Assembly (NCBI GenBank): GCA_035532295.1
Contig: DATKRH010000123.1
Span: 1 to 40,259, forward strand
Length of the DNA: 40,259 nt
Source of the DNA: DASUBV01 sp035532295
GTDB taxonomy: Bacteria; Actinomycetota; Actinomycetes; Streptosporangiales; Streptosporangiaceae
Reading direction: 5' to 3'
Part shown: positions 17,488-25,901 of the stretch, piece by piece
Position numbering within the stretch: position 1 is the stretch's first letter
Layout: every line of letters begins with the position of its first letter
Notes under the pieces: generated by a model
Seen by the model: the letters and a program-made list of their open reading frames with translations, nothing else
What the model was told of the DNA's origin: nothing
Database searches by the model: none
Made by a program: the position numbers and the translations under genes

Positions 17488-17503
17488 ATACCCCCATGGG
17501 TAT
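17488..17503. promoter_or_regulatory. CstR-type operator and -10 of the Cys-rich/aminotransferase operon
   Basis: ATACCCCCATGGGTAT (perfect). On the minus strand the site ends in GGGTATGAT, where TATGAT (17485-17490) is a good -10. The operator would therefore cover the promoter spacer. The Cys-rich gene starts 36 bp downstream of the -10. Confidence 0.8.
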
Positions 17504-17586
17504 TTTCGCCGCGCCTGCCGGATGTGACATCGACCACTGCCGGGCGCCGCGGCCCGGCGCCCGGCGGCCGACTCTGGCACCGCCTG

Positions 17587-17602
17587 ATACCCCTATGGGT
17601 AT
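17587..17602. promoter_or_regulatory. CstR-type operator, methyltransferase promoter
   Basis: ATACCC-CTAT-GGGTAT (perfect) followed by a possible -10 TATAGG at 17600-17605. It is divergent from the operator at 17488 and lies 94 bp before the methyltransferase start. Confidence 0.8.
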
Positions 17603-17695
17603 AGGCTGCACCGTGAGCGGGCGGGCCGCCCGTGCCCCGGCGCGGTGCCTGGCGCAGCGCCCGGCGCAGTGCCTGGCGGGCAGGCACGGGAGACG

Positions 17696-18313
17696 ATGAG
17701 CGGAGTGATGGCCACAGTGGACAGCCAGGAGTGGGACCAGCGTTACGCCGGCGCCGAGCTGGTGTGGACAGCCGAGCCGAACCGGTTCGTGGTGGCGGAA
17801 CTGCAGGACCTGCCGCCGGGACGGGCCCTGGACGTGGCGGCCGGCGAGGGCCGCAACGCGGTGTGGCTGGCGGCCCGCGGCTGGCAGGTGACCGCGGTGG
17901 ACTTTTCCGCCGTCGGGCTGGACAAGGGCCGGCAGCTGGCGCAGGCGCGCGGCGTGACCGTCGACTGGGTGCAGGCCAACGTCCTCGATTATCAGCCCGA
18001 GGCAGCCGCCTTCCAGCTCGTGCTCGTCGCCTACCTGCAGCTTCGCGAGGCTGAGCTGGACGGCGTACTGCGCCGGGCCGCGACGGCTCTGGCGCCCGGC
18101 GGCGTGCTGCTGGTGGTCGGCCACGACGTAGCGAACCTGACGGAGGGGATCGGGGGGCCGCCTGATCCGGCGGTGCTGTACACCCCGGAGTCCGTCACGC
18201 GCTCTCTCAGCGGACTCACCGTGCTGCGGGCCGAGCGGGTACGCCGCCCGGTCGCCGCCGCCGGAGGCGACCGCGAAGCGGTAGACACGCTGGTCCGCGC
18301 CGCCCGGACCTGA
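17696..18313 (+). CDS. Class I SAM-dependent methyltransferase (TehB-like)
   Basis: About 205 aa. Motif I is ALDVAAGEGRNAVWLA (about 40-55), followed by VTAVDFSAVGLDKGR (motif II), the pattern of TehB and related small-molecule methyltransferases. I choose ATG 17696 with GGGAG just upstream; ATG 17708 is possible, and the frame to 17645 has only Ala/Pro/Gly-rich filler. A CstR-type operator in front makes it part of the persulfide regulon. A substrate such as sulfide, a thiol or a chalcogen anion would fit, but the sequence does not show it. Confidence 0.85.
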   Translation: MSGVMATVDSQEWDQRYAGAELVWTAEPNRFVVAELQDLPPGRALDVAAGEGRNAVWLAARGWQVTAVDFSAVGLDKGRQLAQARGVTVDWVQANVLDYQPEAAAFQLVLVAYLQLREAELDGVLRRAATALAPGGVLLVVGHDVANLTEGIGGPPDPAVLYTPESVTRSLSGLTVLRAERVRRPVAAAGGDREAVDTLVRAART

Positions 18314-18328
18314 TTTCGGGACGGTCTG

Positions 18329-18361
18329 GCCGGCGGCTCGGCGCAAGGCCGGCCCGCCGGC
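18329..18361 (+). terminator. Hairpin between convergent genes
   Basis: GCCGGCGG (18329-18336) pairs with CCGCCGGC (18354-18361), 15 nt after the methyltransferase stop. There is no T-tract. The convergent CATRA-N-like gene ends at 18436. Confidence 0.4.
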
Positions 18362-18435
18362 GTGGACAGGCCCCAGCCGGATCGCGCTAAGCCCGAGGCC
18401 GGGCTAAGGCCGAGGCGCCCGCACCAGGAAGCCGG

Positions 18436-20457
18436 CTAGGCGTGGCTAGGGTCGGCGGTGTCGAGGAGCTCGACGGCGAACGCCGCGGCGTGGCGGCTGG
18501 CCACCGGCTGCCAGTGGTTGTCGCTGGCCGTGTTCTTGCGGGCCAGGAGATCAGAGATGCCGCGGATCACCAGCGCGTCTACTCCGGGGTTCACGTACGC
18601 GCCTTCGAGGAAGCCGTGTCCCTCCGTCTCGACGGCCAGGGCGTCGCTGGCGTACTGGTCCAGCAGGCGGGCTACCTCCGACTGATTGTGCGCGACCACC
18701 TTGCCGCCGGTGACGATCGGCTTGACGAAGGCGGCGGGCGGGGGCTGCGGGCAGGCCGGCCAGATCCGCTGCTGCCACCGGTCCTCGCGGGCCACCAGCC
18801 GCGCGCGCTGCAGCAGCCGGTAGGCGGGGAAATGGGTCCGCATCCGGGGCTCGTATCCCTCCCGCGTCGACTTGCCCCACTCGTAGTCGTAGATCGTGTC
18901 GGCCACGACCACGTCACCGCGAACGACGTCCTTGCGACCGCCGGCGACTCCCAGGAACAGCACGATATCGGGCGCAAAAACGGAGACGGCGCGCTCCAGG
19001 TGCACGCCCGCCGAGGTGCTGCCCGGTCCGGTCTGGGTGACCGCGACCCGCCAGGAGCCGCCTGCTCCCGGCAGCGCGCCGAGCTCATACAGGGTGCCTC
19101 GTTCCTCCTGCTGCCGGACAGGGCCGGTCAGGTAGGCCCGGATCGCCAGGTACTCGACCTCCAGGGCGGTGAAGACGACCACCTGCGGCGCCCGCGGGCG
19201 GGCGCGACGCTGGGACCACGGGTCCTGAAGGACGAGAGAGGTCCGCCCGTTTGCCCCCGCATGGCCCGGCGCGCTGGTGGCGGGGCCAGGCACCGTCGCC
19301 GCCCCGGGCAGCAAGCTTCGGGCTGACCGGGCATGCGCGACCGCCGCGTCCAGCCGACTGACCTCGTCGTCGAGCCGCTGCCCGAACCACGCGGCCAGCT
19401 GCCGGTCGTCGCTCAGCGGGCCGACCGCGGGGTCCGTCGCCGGCAGGCTCAGCGCTCCCCGGAGGTTCTCGCCGATGACGCCGACGGCATGACGCATCGC
19501 GTCCAGCCGGGCCCGCAGCGTGAGCGCGGCGCCGTGTGCGTGCTCCAGCCGGGCCGGAAGCCGGTCCCGGTCGGCGGGATCGGGTGCCAGGGCGCCCGCC
19601 CCCGCGGGCGCGCCGGAAAGGTCATCGGCCAGGAGGCCGAGCTCGTCTCGCACGCGGCGCGCCGGCCTGCCATCGTCGAAGACCCGGATCTGGTAGCGGA
19701 GCCGGGCGGCGTGCAGCAGATGCCGGGCCAGCGGTGTCGCGGTCCCGTCGCCGCTCGTCCACAGGAAGCGGTCCACCTGGCGCTCGGATTCCGCCGGGGC
19801 GACGGCGGCCAGCCGGCGCACGCGCCGGGCGTCGCCTGACTCAGGACCGGTCTCCCACACCAGGACCTCGCTCGGCTCGCCGGCCGGCGAGCCGGGCGAG
19901 ACCGCGTCCCAGTGCCGCCACCAGCCGGCGCTCGACGGCTCCGGCACGGCCGCACGGACGAGGTCCAGAGCCAGCCCGCTCGTGCCCTCGCCTGTTGCCG
20001 GGCCAGCGCCGGGCGGGCGGGCGACCAGGGCCAGCAGGATCCGGACCTCCCCGAGGACGCCCTCGGGCGCCAGGCCCGCCACGGCCTGCTTCCAGGTCTG
20101 CTCCAGGGCGGCCCACCCGCGGGCGCAGTCCCGGTCACGAGGCGGGGCCATCATGGCCGTGAGGCCCAGGACGCCGTGGCCAGCCCAGGCATACGCCTGC
20201 CAGACCGACGGCCCGCCGCGGTCCGCGGCCGCGAGCAGACTGGTCCCGGCGCCGGAACCGGCACCGCGGCCGGCCTGCTCGGGAAGATGCCGGGGGACGC
20301 CGGGGAGGCGGACGGGCTGGTCGAGCCCGAGGTGGCCGGTGACGTCGCGCCAGAGGGTGCGCAGCCGCGCCCATTCCGCCGGGGCGTCCTGACCGCCCGC
20401 CGCCAGGAAGACGTGGGCTAACAGCCCCGGGGCGGTCAGGTAGTCGCCGGACATCAT
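18436..20457 (-). CDS. CATRA-N-like protein fused to MTA/SAH-nucleosidase-like (PNP) domain
   Basis: A 673-aa two-part protein. Residues 1-400 resemble what I know as the CATRA-N region (Caspase And TPR Repeat-Associated conflict systems): LLAHVFL, LPGVP, WAALEQTWKQAV, then WWRHWDAV and SERQVDRFLW. Residues about 423-673 are a phosphorylase-superfamily nucleosidase: VVVFTALEVEYLAIRAYL, FLGVAGGRKDVVRGDVVVAD, the catalytic-type VETEG, and RGISD with the general-acid Asp. The active site looks intact. Its ATG overlaps the stop of the CATRA-C-like gene (ATGA). Such nucleosidase domains in conflict proteins are thought to make or destroy nucleotide signals or deplete nucleotides. The CATRA call is from recalled family patterns. 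Confidence 0.75.
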   Translation of the reverse strand: MMSGDYLTAPGLLAHVFLAAGGQDAPAEWARLRTLWRDVTGHLGLDQPVRLPGVPRHLPEQAGRGAGSGAGTSLLAAADRGGPSVWQAYAWAGHGVLGLTAMMAPPRDRDCARGWAALEQTWKQAVAGLAPEGVLGEVRILLALVARPPGAGPATGEGTSGLALDLVRAAVPEPSSAGWWRHWDAVSPGSPAGEPSEVLVWETGPESGDARRVRRLAAVAPAESERQVDRFLWTSGDGTATPLARHLLHAARLRYQIRVFDDGRPARRVRDELGLLADDLSGAPAGAGALAPDPADRDRLPARLEHAHGAALTLRARLDAMRHAVGVIGENLRGALSLPATDPAVGPLSDDRQLAAWFGQRLDDEVSRLDAAVAHARSARSLLPGAATVPGPATSAPGHAGANGRTSLVLQDPWSQRRARPRAPQVVVFTALEVEYLAIRAYLTGPVRQQEERGTLYELGALPGAGGSWRVAVTQTGPGSTSAGVHLERAVSVFAPDIVLFLGVAGGRKDVVRGDVVVADTIYDYEWGKSTREGYEPRMRTHFPAYRLLQRARLVAREDRWQQRIWPACPQPPPAAFVKPIVTGGKVVAHNQSEVARLLDQYASDALAVETEGHGFLEGAYVNPGVDALVIRGISDLLARKNTASDNHWQPVASRHAAAFAVELLDTADPSHA

Positions 20458-20870
20458 GACCGCGGCGCCGGATCGAGGCCGGGCTTATCGCCGATCTTCA
20501 GGTCGCCGTCTCGCGTCAGTGCGTCGATCAGCTCGGCGATCCGCTCCCGCGCCGCCATCGGCGCCGGCAGCGCCACCGCGTCCCCCAGCCGCGTCGCTAC
20601 CCGGACCGGGCTGCACAGCTCCAGATGGCCGATCGCCTGCCACAGGGCACCCACGCTGGTCGCGGCGACGGCCTGCGCCAGGTCGGCGACGGCGTCCCGC
20701 ACGTGCTCCCAGCGCGAAGCCGTGAGATTCCACAAGAGCGCGTCGCCCAGCACGGCCAGGGCCTCAGCGCGCGCCGCGCGCCATTCTGTTTCGCTGCCCC
20801 CGGCGTTGTCGGTGTCCACCCGCCCGCACCAGCCCCTCTGTTTCGGGACGATCCTAAACCCCGGCGCCAT
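20454..20870 (-). CDS. CATRA-C-like small conflict-system protein
   Basis: A 138-aa helical protein resembling the small CATRA-associated partner: ALLWNLTASRWEHVRDAVADL, ELCSPVRVATRLGDAV, then a P-x-x-x-R-E-R-I-x-x-L-I-D-A-L C-terminus. It is translationally coupled to the downstream CATRA-N/nucleosidase gene. The N-terminal 17 residues may not be real; GTG 20819 is an alternative start, and neither has a clear ribosome site. It is divergent from the second nucleosidase gene across about 124 bp. Function is unknown beyond partnership with the CATRA-N protein. Confidence 0.65.
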   Translation of the reverse strand: MAPGFRIVPKQRGWCGRVDTDNAGGSETEWRAARAEALAVLGDALLWNLTASRWEHVRDAVADLAQAVAATSVGALWQAIGHLELCSPVRVATRLGDAVALPAPMAARERIAELIDALTRDGDLKIGDKPGLDPAPRS

Positions 20871-20994
20871 TTAACGAGGCAGGCGCACCAGTTAGTCCCT
20901 CGCCGGCTCGGGCGGATCAGCGCGGCGCGAAATACCGGTACGCTCGCTGATGCGCGCGGTGAACTGGGGGCTAACCCGATAGCCACAGGACCGA

Positions 20995-22467
20995 ATGGCG
21001 GGTGATCAGGTGAGCGAATCCGACGTCGTGGTCATTCTCGCTCCGATGAACCTGGAGTACAGCGCGGTTCGCGCCCAGCTCCGGGAGCCACGCCAGGAAT
21101 GGCATCCGCAAGGGACCGCCTTTGAGATCGGAACGGCACCCGGAGTGCCGTGGCCGATCGCATTGGCAGTGACCGGCGAGGGTAACGCCGATATGGCCGC
21201 GCTGGCCGAGCGGGCGGCATCCTGGTTCCGTCCCCGGGCGCTGCTCGTGGTGGGCGTGGCGGGCGGGCTGAAAAACGACATCGAGCTCGGCGACGTCGTG
21301 GTCGCGACCTGGGTGTACGGGTACCACGGCGGGAAGGACGACGCCGAGGGCTTCCGGGCCCGGCCCCGCGCCTGGAGAAGCCCGCACCAGCTCGAGCAGG
21401 CCGCCCGCATGGCGGCCGTGAAAGGCACCTGGGCCGAGTTCCTGGCGGAACAGGACCGGCCATCCGTGCACTTCAAACCGATCGCGGCCGGGGAGGTCGT
21501 TCTCAACTCGCGGGATACCCCACTCGCCCGGCAACTCCGGCAGCACTACGACGACGCGGCGGCTATCGAGATGGAAAGCGCGGGAGCCGCGTCGGCCGCC
21601 CAGCTCAACGCGTCGCTGCCGGTTCTCACCGTCCGCGGCATCAGCGACAGGGCCGACGGCAGCAAGCACCTGAGCGATGCGGGCGGACTCCAGCCCGTCG
21701 CCGCCTCGCGCGCCGCCGCCTTCGCTATGGCGATCCTCCGGGAACTGGCCACCACGGTGCCGGTCACCACGGGCGCTCCCGCCCGCGAGGCGGCTGATCC
21801 CGGCCTGGCCTGGCGGGCGCTGGCTGAGCCGCTGCCGACGGTGTGGCTGCCCGAGCTGGCAGGCGGGCGCCGGGCCGCGTCGGCACCCCTCGAGCTGCAC
21901 CTGATGCCCGCCCAGCGCGGCGTGCCGCTGGAGGCCCGGCGGCTGGCCGCCCTCCGGGACGAGCTCATCGCGCTGGGCCGCGCACAGGACATGTTCGAGC
22001 CGGACGGGGGCCTGCCGGGCGGCGATCTGACGGTGATCAGCTCCGCCGCCGGGATCGCAGTCGCCTCCGCCACCGGGACCGGCCTGGCGGTCACCCGCAG
22101 CGGCCAGCGCTCGGCCTGGCGACCACTGCCGGCGGACACGCTGGGCGCGGTGCTCGACCCGGCGGATGCCATCGACCGCCTGGCGGCGCTGCTCGGCGTG
22201 CTCCTGCGGATCGGGACGCCGGGCCCGGCAGAGGGGAGCCTGGCAGAGGGGGGCCTGGCGGTCGGCGTCAGCCCGTCCATCCTGGTCTCCGAAGGGCGGG
22301 TGGCCGACCTCCCGCGCCAGGCGGCCCGGTGCCGGACGACGCTGTCGCCGGTCCGCGTCCCGGCCGCCGACGTCCTGCCCATGGCCGACCTCACCGCCCG
22401 GCCGGGGAATGTCGCCGAGGAACTGTCGGCACGCCTTTTCCTCGCGTTCCAGGCGCAGACAGCCTGA
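20995..22467 (+). CDS. MTA/SAH-nucleosidase-like protein with unknown C-terminal domain
   Basis: 490 aa. Residues 8-250 form a phosphorylase-superfamily nucleosidase (VVVILAPMNLEYSAVRAQL, VVGVAGGLKNDIELGDVVVA, IEMESAGAAS, VRGISD). The catalytic Glu and Asp contexts match 5'-methylthioadenosine/SAH nucleosidase. Residues about 270-490 form a second domain I do not recognise (LELHLMPAQRGVPLEARRLAALRDELIALGRA ... VLPMADLTARPGNVAEEL). It is the second nucleosidase here, diverging from the first. A CHAT protease gene starts 17 nt downstream. Context suggests a conflict-system effector or signal enzyme, not housekeeping methionine salvage. A 15-bp in-frame duplication occurs near 22225-22254. Confidence 0.8.
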   Translation: MAGDQVSESDVVVILAPMNLEYSAVRAQLREPRQEWHPQGTAFEIGTAPGVPWPIALAVTGEGNADMAALAERAASWFRPRALLVVGVAGGLKNDIELGDVVVATWVYGYHGGKDDAEGFRARPRAWRSPHQLEQAARMAAVKGTWAEFLAEQDRPSVHFKPIAAGEVVLNSRDTPLARQLRQHYDDAAAIEMESAGAASAAQLNASLPVLTVRGISDRADGSKHLSDAGGLQPVAASRAAAFAMAILRELATTVPVTTGAPAREAADPGLAWRALAEPLPTVWLPELAGGRRAASAPLELHLMPAQRGVPLEARRLAALRDELIALGRAQDMFEPDGGLPGGDLTVISSAAGIAVASATGTGLAVTRSGQRSAWRPLPADTLGAVLDPADAIDRLAALLGVLLRIGTPGPAEGSLAEGGLAVGVSPSILVSEGRVADLPRQAARCRTTLSPVRVPAADVLPMADLTARPGNVAEELSARLFLAFQAQTA

Positions 22468-22484
22468 CCGCGGACGAGGCCCGG

Positions 22485-25121
22485 ATGAGCGACGCGCCCG
22501 AGGACACGCCCCACGACGCGCCCCACGACACGCCCGACGCCGCGTCCTGGGGTGACCTCGGCAGGCACCCGGCGTCGGCCACGCTGTTCGCCGCCTGGCA
22601 GGCCGCCGACCCCCGGCAGCGCCGGGAAATCCTCGACGGCATCCGTGTCCCCGGCGCGATCGCGCTGCGCAGCAGATTCCGGCACCTGCTCGACCCGCAA
22701 GCCCCGCCGGGGCCGTGGAACGCCGACTGGTCCCGGCAGACCTGGGATGCGGTGATCCGGCTGGAGACAGCGGGAGACGAGGCAGTGCATCGCAACGACG
22801 CCGCCGCCGCCCGGGCCGCCTTCGCCGCGCTGCCCGGCCTGGACTCGCCGGAGCCTGACCCCGTGGTCGCGATCCACGCCCGCCTGGGCTTCGGGGACAT
22901 CGGCCTGGCCGACGACGACGCGGAGGCGGCTGCGCGCGAGTACGAGGCGGCCCTGGCCCTGGCCGACGCGACCGGGTACCGGTTCGGCCGGCTCCGCGCT
23001 CTGGTCGGACTAGGTTACGTCACGCTGATCTTCCACTCGGCGGGAGCTGCCCTCGGCCTGTTCACCGAGGCGTTCACGCTAGCCGGAGCGCTCGGTGACC
23101 GGGTTTACGCGAGTAACGCCGCCCTGGGCCTGGCCGAGTGCCAGGAGCGGCTGCAGAACCTCGACCAGGCGGTCCGGCACGCCACCGAGGCGTATCAGAT
23201 CTGCGCCGGCCTCAAGTCCGCGCTGGGCCAGGGCAACGCCGCGCAGCGGCTGGGCTCCATGCTGCACCGGCTGCGCCGGCGGGATGAGGCGCGCGAGTGG
23301 CTGGGCCGGGCGCACGCTGCGTTCGTCGAGGCCGGCAACCCGATGGGCATGACGAACGTGCTCAGCGGGCTGGGGGACATCCTGCTCGACGAGCAGGACA
23401 TCGACGGGGCGGAGCGGACCTACCGGGAGGGCCTGCGCGTAGCCGAGGCCGCGAACTTGCCCCGCAGCCGCGCCCATGCCCTGCAGGACATCGCCCGGGT
23501 CGCCCAGTCCCGCGCCGACTGGGAGGCTGCGGCCCGGCAGTTCGCCGACGCGCTGGCGGCTTACCGCGAGCTCGATGACCTGCTCGGAATGAGCAACGCC
23601 GGCGACAAGCTCGCCAAGGCCCACGCACGGCTGGGCCGGTCCGGGCGGGTGCTGCAGGTCCGCATGGATGCCGTCTTCGCCATCGAGGAGTTCCGGGCGA
23701 CGCACCGCGACGAGCGATCCCAGCAGGAGTACCGGGACCGGTTCGCCGGCGCGTACGCGGCGGCGCTGGACGCCGCGACCACCTGCGGCTCGGCGAGTTC
23801 CTTCGCGGTGGTGGCGGACTGCCTGGCCGGCCGGCGCCTCGCCGGGCTCTTCGCGGAGACGGCGCGGGCCAGCGCGGATACCGAGGAGCTCGCCCTCCTC
23901 CAGCAGCTTCTCGTCCGGGCCGACCAACGCCTCGTGGGGAACCGCCGCGAGCGAGACGCCGCGGCGGAGCCGGCGAGCGCCGGGACACCGGGCGGCGACC
24001 CGCGGGCCCGCCGCGAGCGCGTTATCCGGCTGCTCGGCGCCGTCGGCGTCAAGCACGGCCTGGTGCCGCAGGCCGAGGCGTCGCTGGATGACCTGCTCGC
24101 CACCGTCTACCTCCCGCCCGCGGACGAGGGGGACGCACTTCTCGCGGCGCTGCCCGGCGGCTGCCACGTACTCCAGACGCTGATCGACCCGCAAGACCCG
24201 ACCCTCGCGCGCTGGCTCTGGCGGGATGCCGGCGGCACCGTCCGCGTCGGCGTCACCCCGCTGAGCGGCGCGGCCGCTGACCTGATCGCCATCCTGCAGA
24301 GGAACGGCGACGAGCGGGCCGACCTGCGGATCGCCGACCTGGACCCGCTGCGTGAGCTGCTGCCTGGCGAGCTCCGGGCGGCGCTGGCCGACAGCCACGG
24401 CCACCGGCTTGTCCTGATCCCCGTGGGTGAGCTATGGCTGGTGCCCTGGAGCGCCGTCCCGGTGGACGGGCAGCGGGTGCTCGGCGAGACGACCGGTTAC
24501 GCCGTCTGCCCGTCGCTGACCGTCCAGCGGCAACTGGCCGCGCGAGGGCCGGCCGGCCCGGGCGCGGCCCCGCAGCAGGCCGACCTGTGGCGCAGCCCGT
24601 TCGTCCGCAGCCACGGGCTGGCCGGATTCCAGGAGGATCCCGCGTGGCAGGTGACCGTGCTGCAGTCCCCAGCGCAGGCCCGGCAGCGGCTGCGCGCGGG
24701 CGGCCCGGCGATGGTGATCACCGGCCACGGCCGCCAGCTCCCGGGCCCGGGCCATTACCTGGAGCTGGACAGCGACGAGTGGCTGCTGCCCGTCGACCTG
24801 ATCGGGGCACGGCCGCCGCGCCGCCTGGCCGTGATCGCCTGCTGGGGCGGCGCGATTCCCGGCCGCAGGCCGACCGACCCGCTCAGCCTGGCCACGCTCG
24901 CCCTGGCGGCCGGATCGTCCGAGATCCTGGCCACCGTGGGCGAGCTCGCCGATTCCGCGCCCGCCGCCCAGTACGTGGAAAAGACGCTCGCCGCGCTGGC
25001 GGACCAGCCGCTCCCCGCGGCCCTGCACGCCGCTACCCGCTGGATCCTGGGGGACGCGGCAGTCCGCGCTGAGCGCATCTATCACTGGGCCCCGCTGGTC
25101 CCGATCGGCACCGTCTACTGA
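22485..25121 (+). CDS. TPR-CHAT caspase-like protease (CHAT1)
   Basis: 878 aa. The N-terminal tail has short Asp/His/Pro repeats. TPR-like helices run from about 90 to 420 (for example AAAREYEAALALADATGY, LGLAECQERLQNLDQAVRHATEAYQI). A CHAT protease domain (about 550-878) has a His/Cys dyad at about H748 (VITGHG) and C786 (VIACWGG). CHAT proteases cleave partner proteins in defence and cell-death systems. The start at 22485 has GAGG upstream and lies 17 nt after the nucleosidase stop. The longer open frame back to 21843 lies over the nucleosidase gene and is rejected. The nucleosidase/CHAT operon faces the CATRA pair. Confidence 0.9.
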   Translation: MSDAPEDTPHDAPHDTPDAASWGDLGRHPASATLFAAWQAADPRQRREILDGIRVPGAIALRSRFRHLLDPQAPPGPWNADWSRQTWDAVIRLETAGDEAVHRNDAAAARAAFAALPGLDSPEPDPVVAIHARLGFGDIGLADDDAEAAAREYEAALALADATGYRFGRLRALVGLGYVTLIFHSAGAALGLFTEAFTLAGALGDRVYASNAALGLAECQERLQNLDQAVRHATEAYQICAGLKSALGQGNAAQRLGSMLHRLRRRDEAREWLGRAHAAFVEAGNPMGMTNVLSGLGDILLDEQDIDGAERTYREGLRVAEAANLPRSRAHALQDIARVAQSRADWEAAARQFADALAAYRELDDLLGMSNAGDKLAKAHARLGRSGRVLQVRMDAVFAIEEFRATHRDERSQQEYRDRFAGAYAAALDAATTCGSASSFAVVADCLAGRRLAGLFAETARASADTEELALLQQLLVRADQRLVGNRRERDAAAEPASAGTPGGDPRARRERVIRLLGAVGVKHGLVPQAEASLDDLLATVYLPPADEGDALLAALPGGCHVLQTLIDPQDPTLARWLWRDAGGTVRVGVTPLSGAAADLIAILQRNGDERADLRIADLDPLRELLPGELRAALADSHGHRLVLIPVGELWLVPWSAVPVDGQRVLGETTGYAVCPSLTVQRQLAARGPAGPGAAPQQADLWRSPFVRSHGLAGFQEDPAWQVTVLQSPAQARQRLRAGGPAMVITGHGRQLPGPGHYLELDSDEWLLPVDLIGARPPRRLAVIACWGGAIPGRRPTDPLSLATLALAAGSSEILATVGELADSAPAAQYVEKTLAALADQPLPAALHAATRWILGDAAVRAERIYHWAPLVPIGTVY

Positions 25122-25158
25122 TCCGGGCCCGCTGATCCGGCACCGTCTACTGATCCGG
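25106..25158. repeat. 21-bp duplication at convergent gene ends
   Basis: A 21-bp sequence covering the last codons and stop of the CHAT1 gene (25106-25126) recurs at 25138-25158. The second copy supplies the CTA that is the stop codon of the convergent gene. Confidence 0.85.
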
Positions 25159-25878
25159 CACCGCCTCGAAGGCTCCGTCGGTGACGTTGAGGGCGAACCG
25201 CAGGGGCCGCCGAGGCTCGGCGACCGCCTGGCTCGCCACGCCGAGCAGCCTGCGGGTAAAGCGAACCTTCGCGTCGAGCGTGCCGGTCAGCCGATCGCAA
25301 GCGAGCGGCGATTCCAGCACGGCCAGGACCTCTCGCCCGCTGGGCCGGATGCCGACCCGCTCGCTGCGCGCCGTCAGCTTCCAGGTCAGCTCTCCCCGCC
25401 CGACTCCCCAGGTGTTGATGTCGCTGTCGTCGCCGACGCGACCGGAAGGCCGCGCGAGCAGCAGGGACCGGACATCCGGGCTGTCGAAGATCATCCGCAC
25501 AGTGGTCTCGACATAGTGCTGGCCGGCCGCCAGATCCTGAAGGTCAAACGGCAGGACCACGAGGGTGAACCGCAGCCGGGCTAGATCGGGCCGACGCCGG
25601 GCCAGGGCCGGCAGTTCGTCGTCCGCCACCGGACCCACGGTGGGCCGCCCGAACGCTACGCCTGCCTCGCGAAAGAAGCGGCTGTCGCTGCCCAGCACGG
25701 GCTCTTCGGTGTAAAGATCAAGAAACGCGGTCATCTGCTCCGGGTCCACGAAGCTCCTCGGCAACGGGGCGGGCGGACGCCCGGGATCACCGTGACCGGC
25801 CGTCGGCGGGCTCTTTCCGGCCGTGCCCGCGAGGCTAGCACTATCCGTCCCCCTCGGCCGGATAGATCCATCGGCCAT
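25147..25878 (-). CDS. Unrecognised 243-aa protein
   Basis: I do not recognise this protein. The first 45 residues are low-complexity and polar. From about residue 46 it is a mixed alpha/beta globular domain (MTAFLDLYTEEPVLG, RLRFTLVVLPFDLQDL, HYVETTVRMIFDSPDV, GRGELTWKLTARSERVGI, PLRFALNVTDGAFEAVP), beta-rich in its second half. There is no signal peptide or membrane segment. It lies 23 nt after the NERD-like gene on the same strand and converges on the CHAT1 gene. ATG 25734 is an alternative start that drops the low-complexity tail. The association with the conflict locus is by position only. Confidence 0.6.
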   Translation of the reverse strand: MADGSIRPRGTDSASLAGTAGKSPPTAGHGDPGRPPAPLPRSFVDPEQMTAFLDLYTEEPVLGSDSRFFREAGVAFGRPTVGPVADDELPALARRRPDLARLRFTLVVLPFDLQDLAAGQHYVETTVRMIFDSPDVRSLLLARPSGRVGDDSDINTWGVGRGELTWKLTARSERVGIRPSGREVLAVLESPLACDRLTGTLDAKVRFTRRLLGVASQAVAEPRRPLRFALNVTDGAFEAVPDQ

Positions 25879-25901
25879 CAGCTCAAGCGTGCCGCGAGCT
25901 T

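Noticed and set aside
21843..22484. N-terminal extension of the CHAT1 frame
   Set aside because: Lies entirely over the nucleosidase gene in another frame; an ATG with GAGG at 22485 is the better start.
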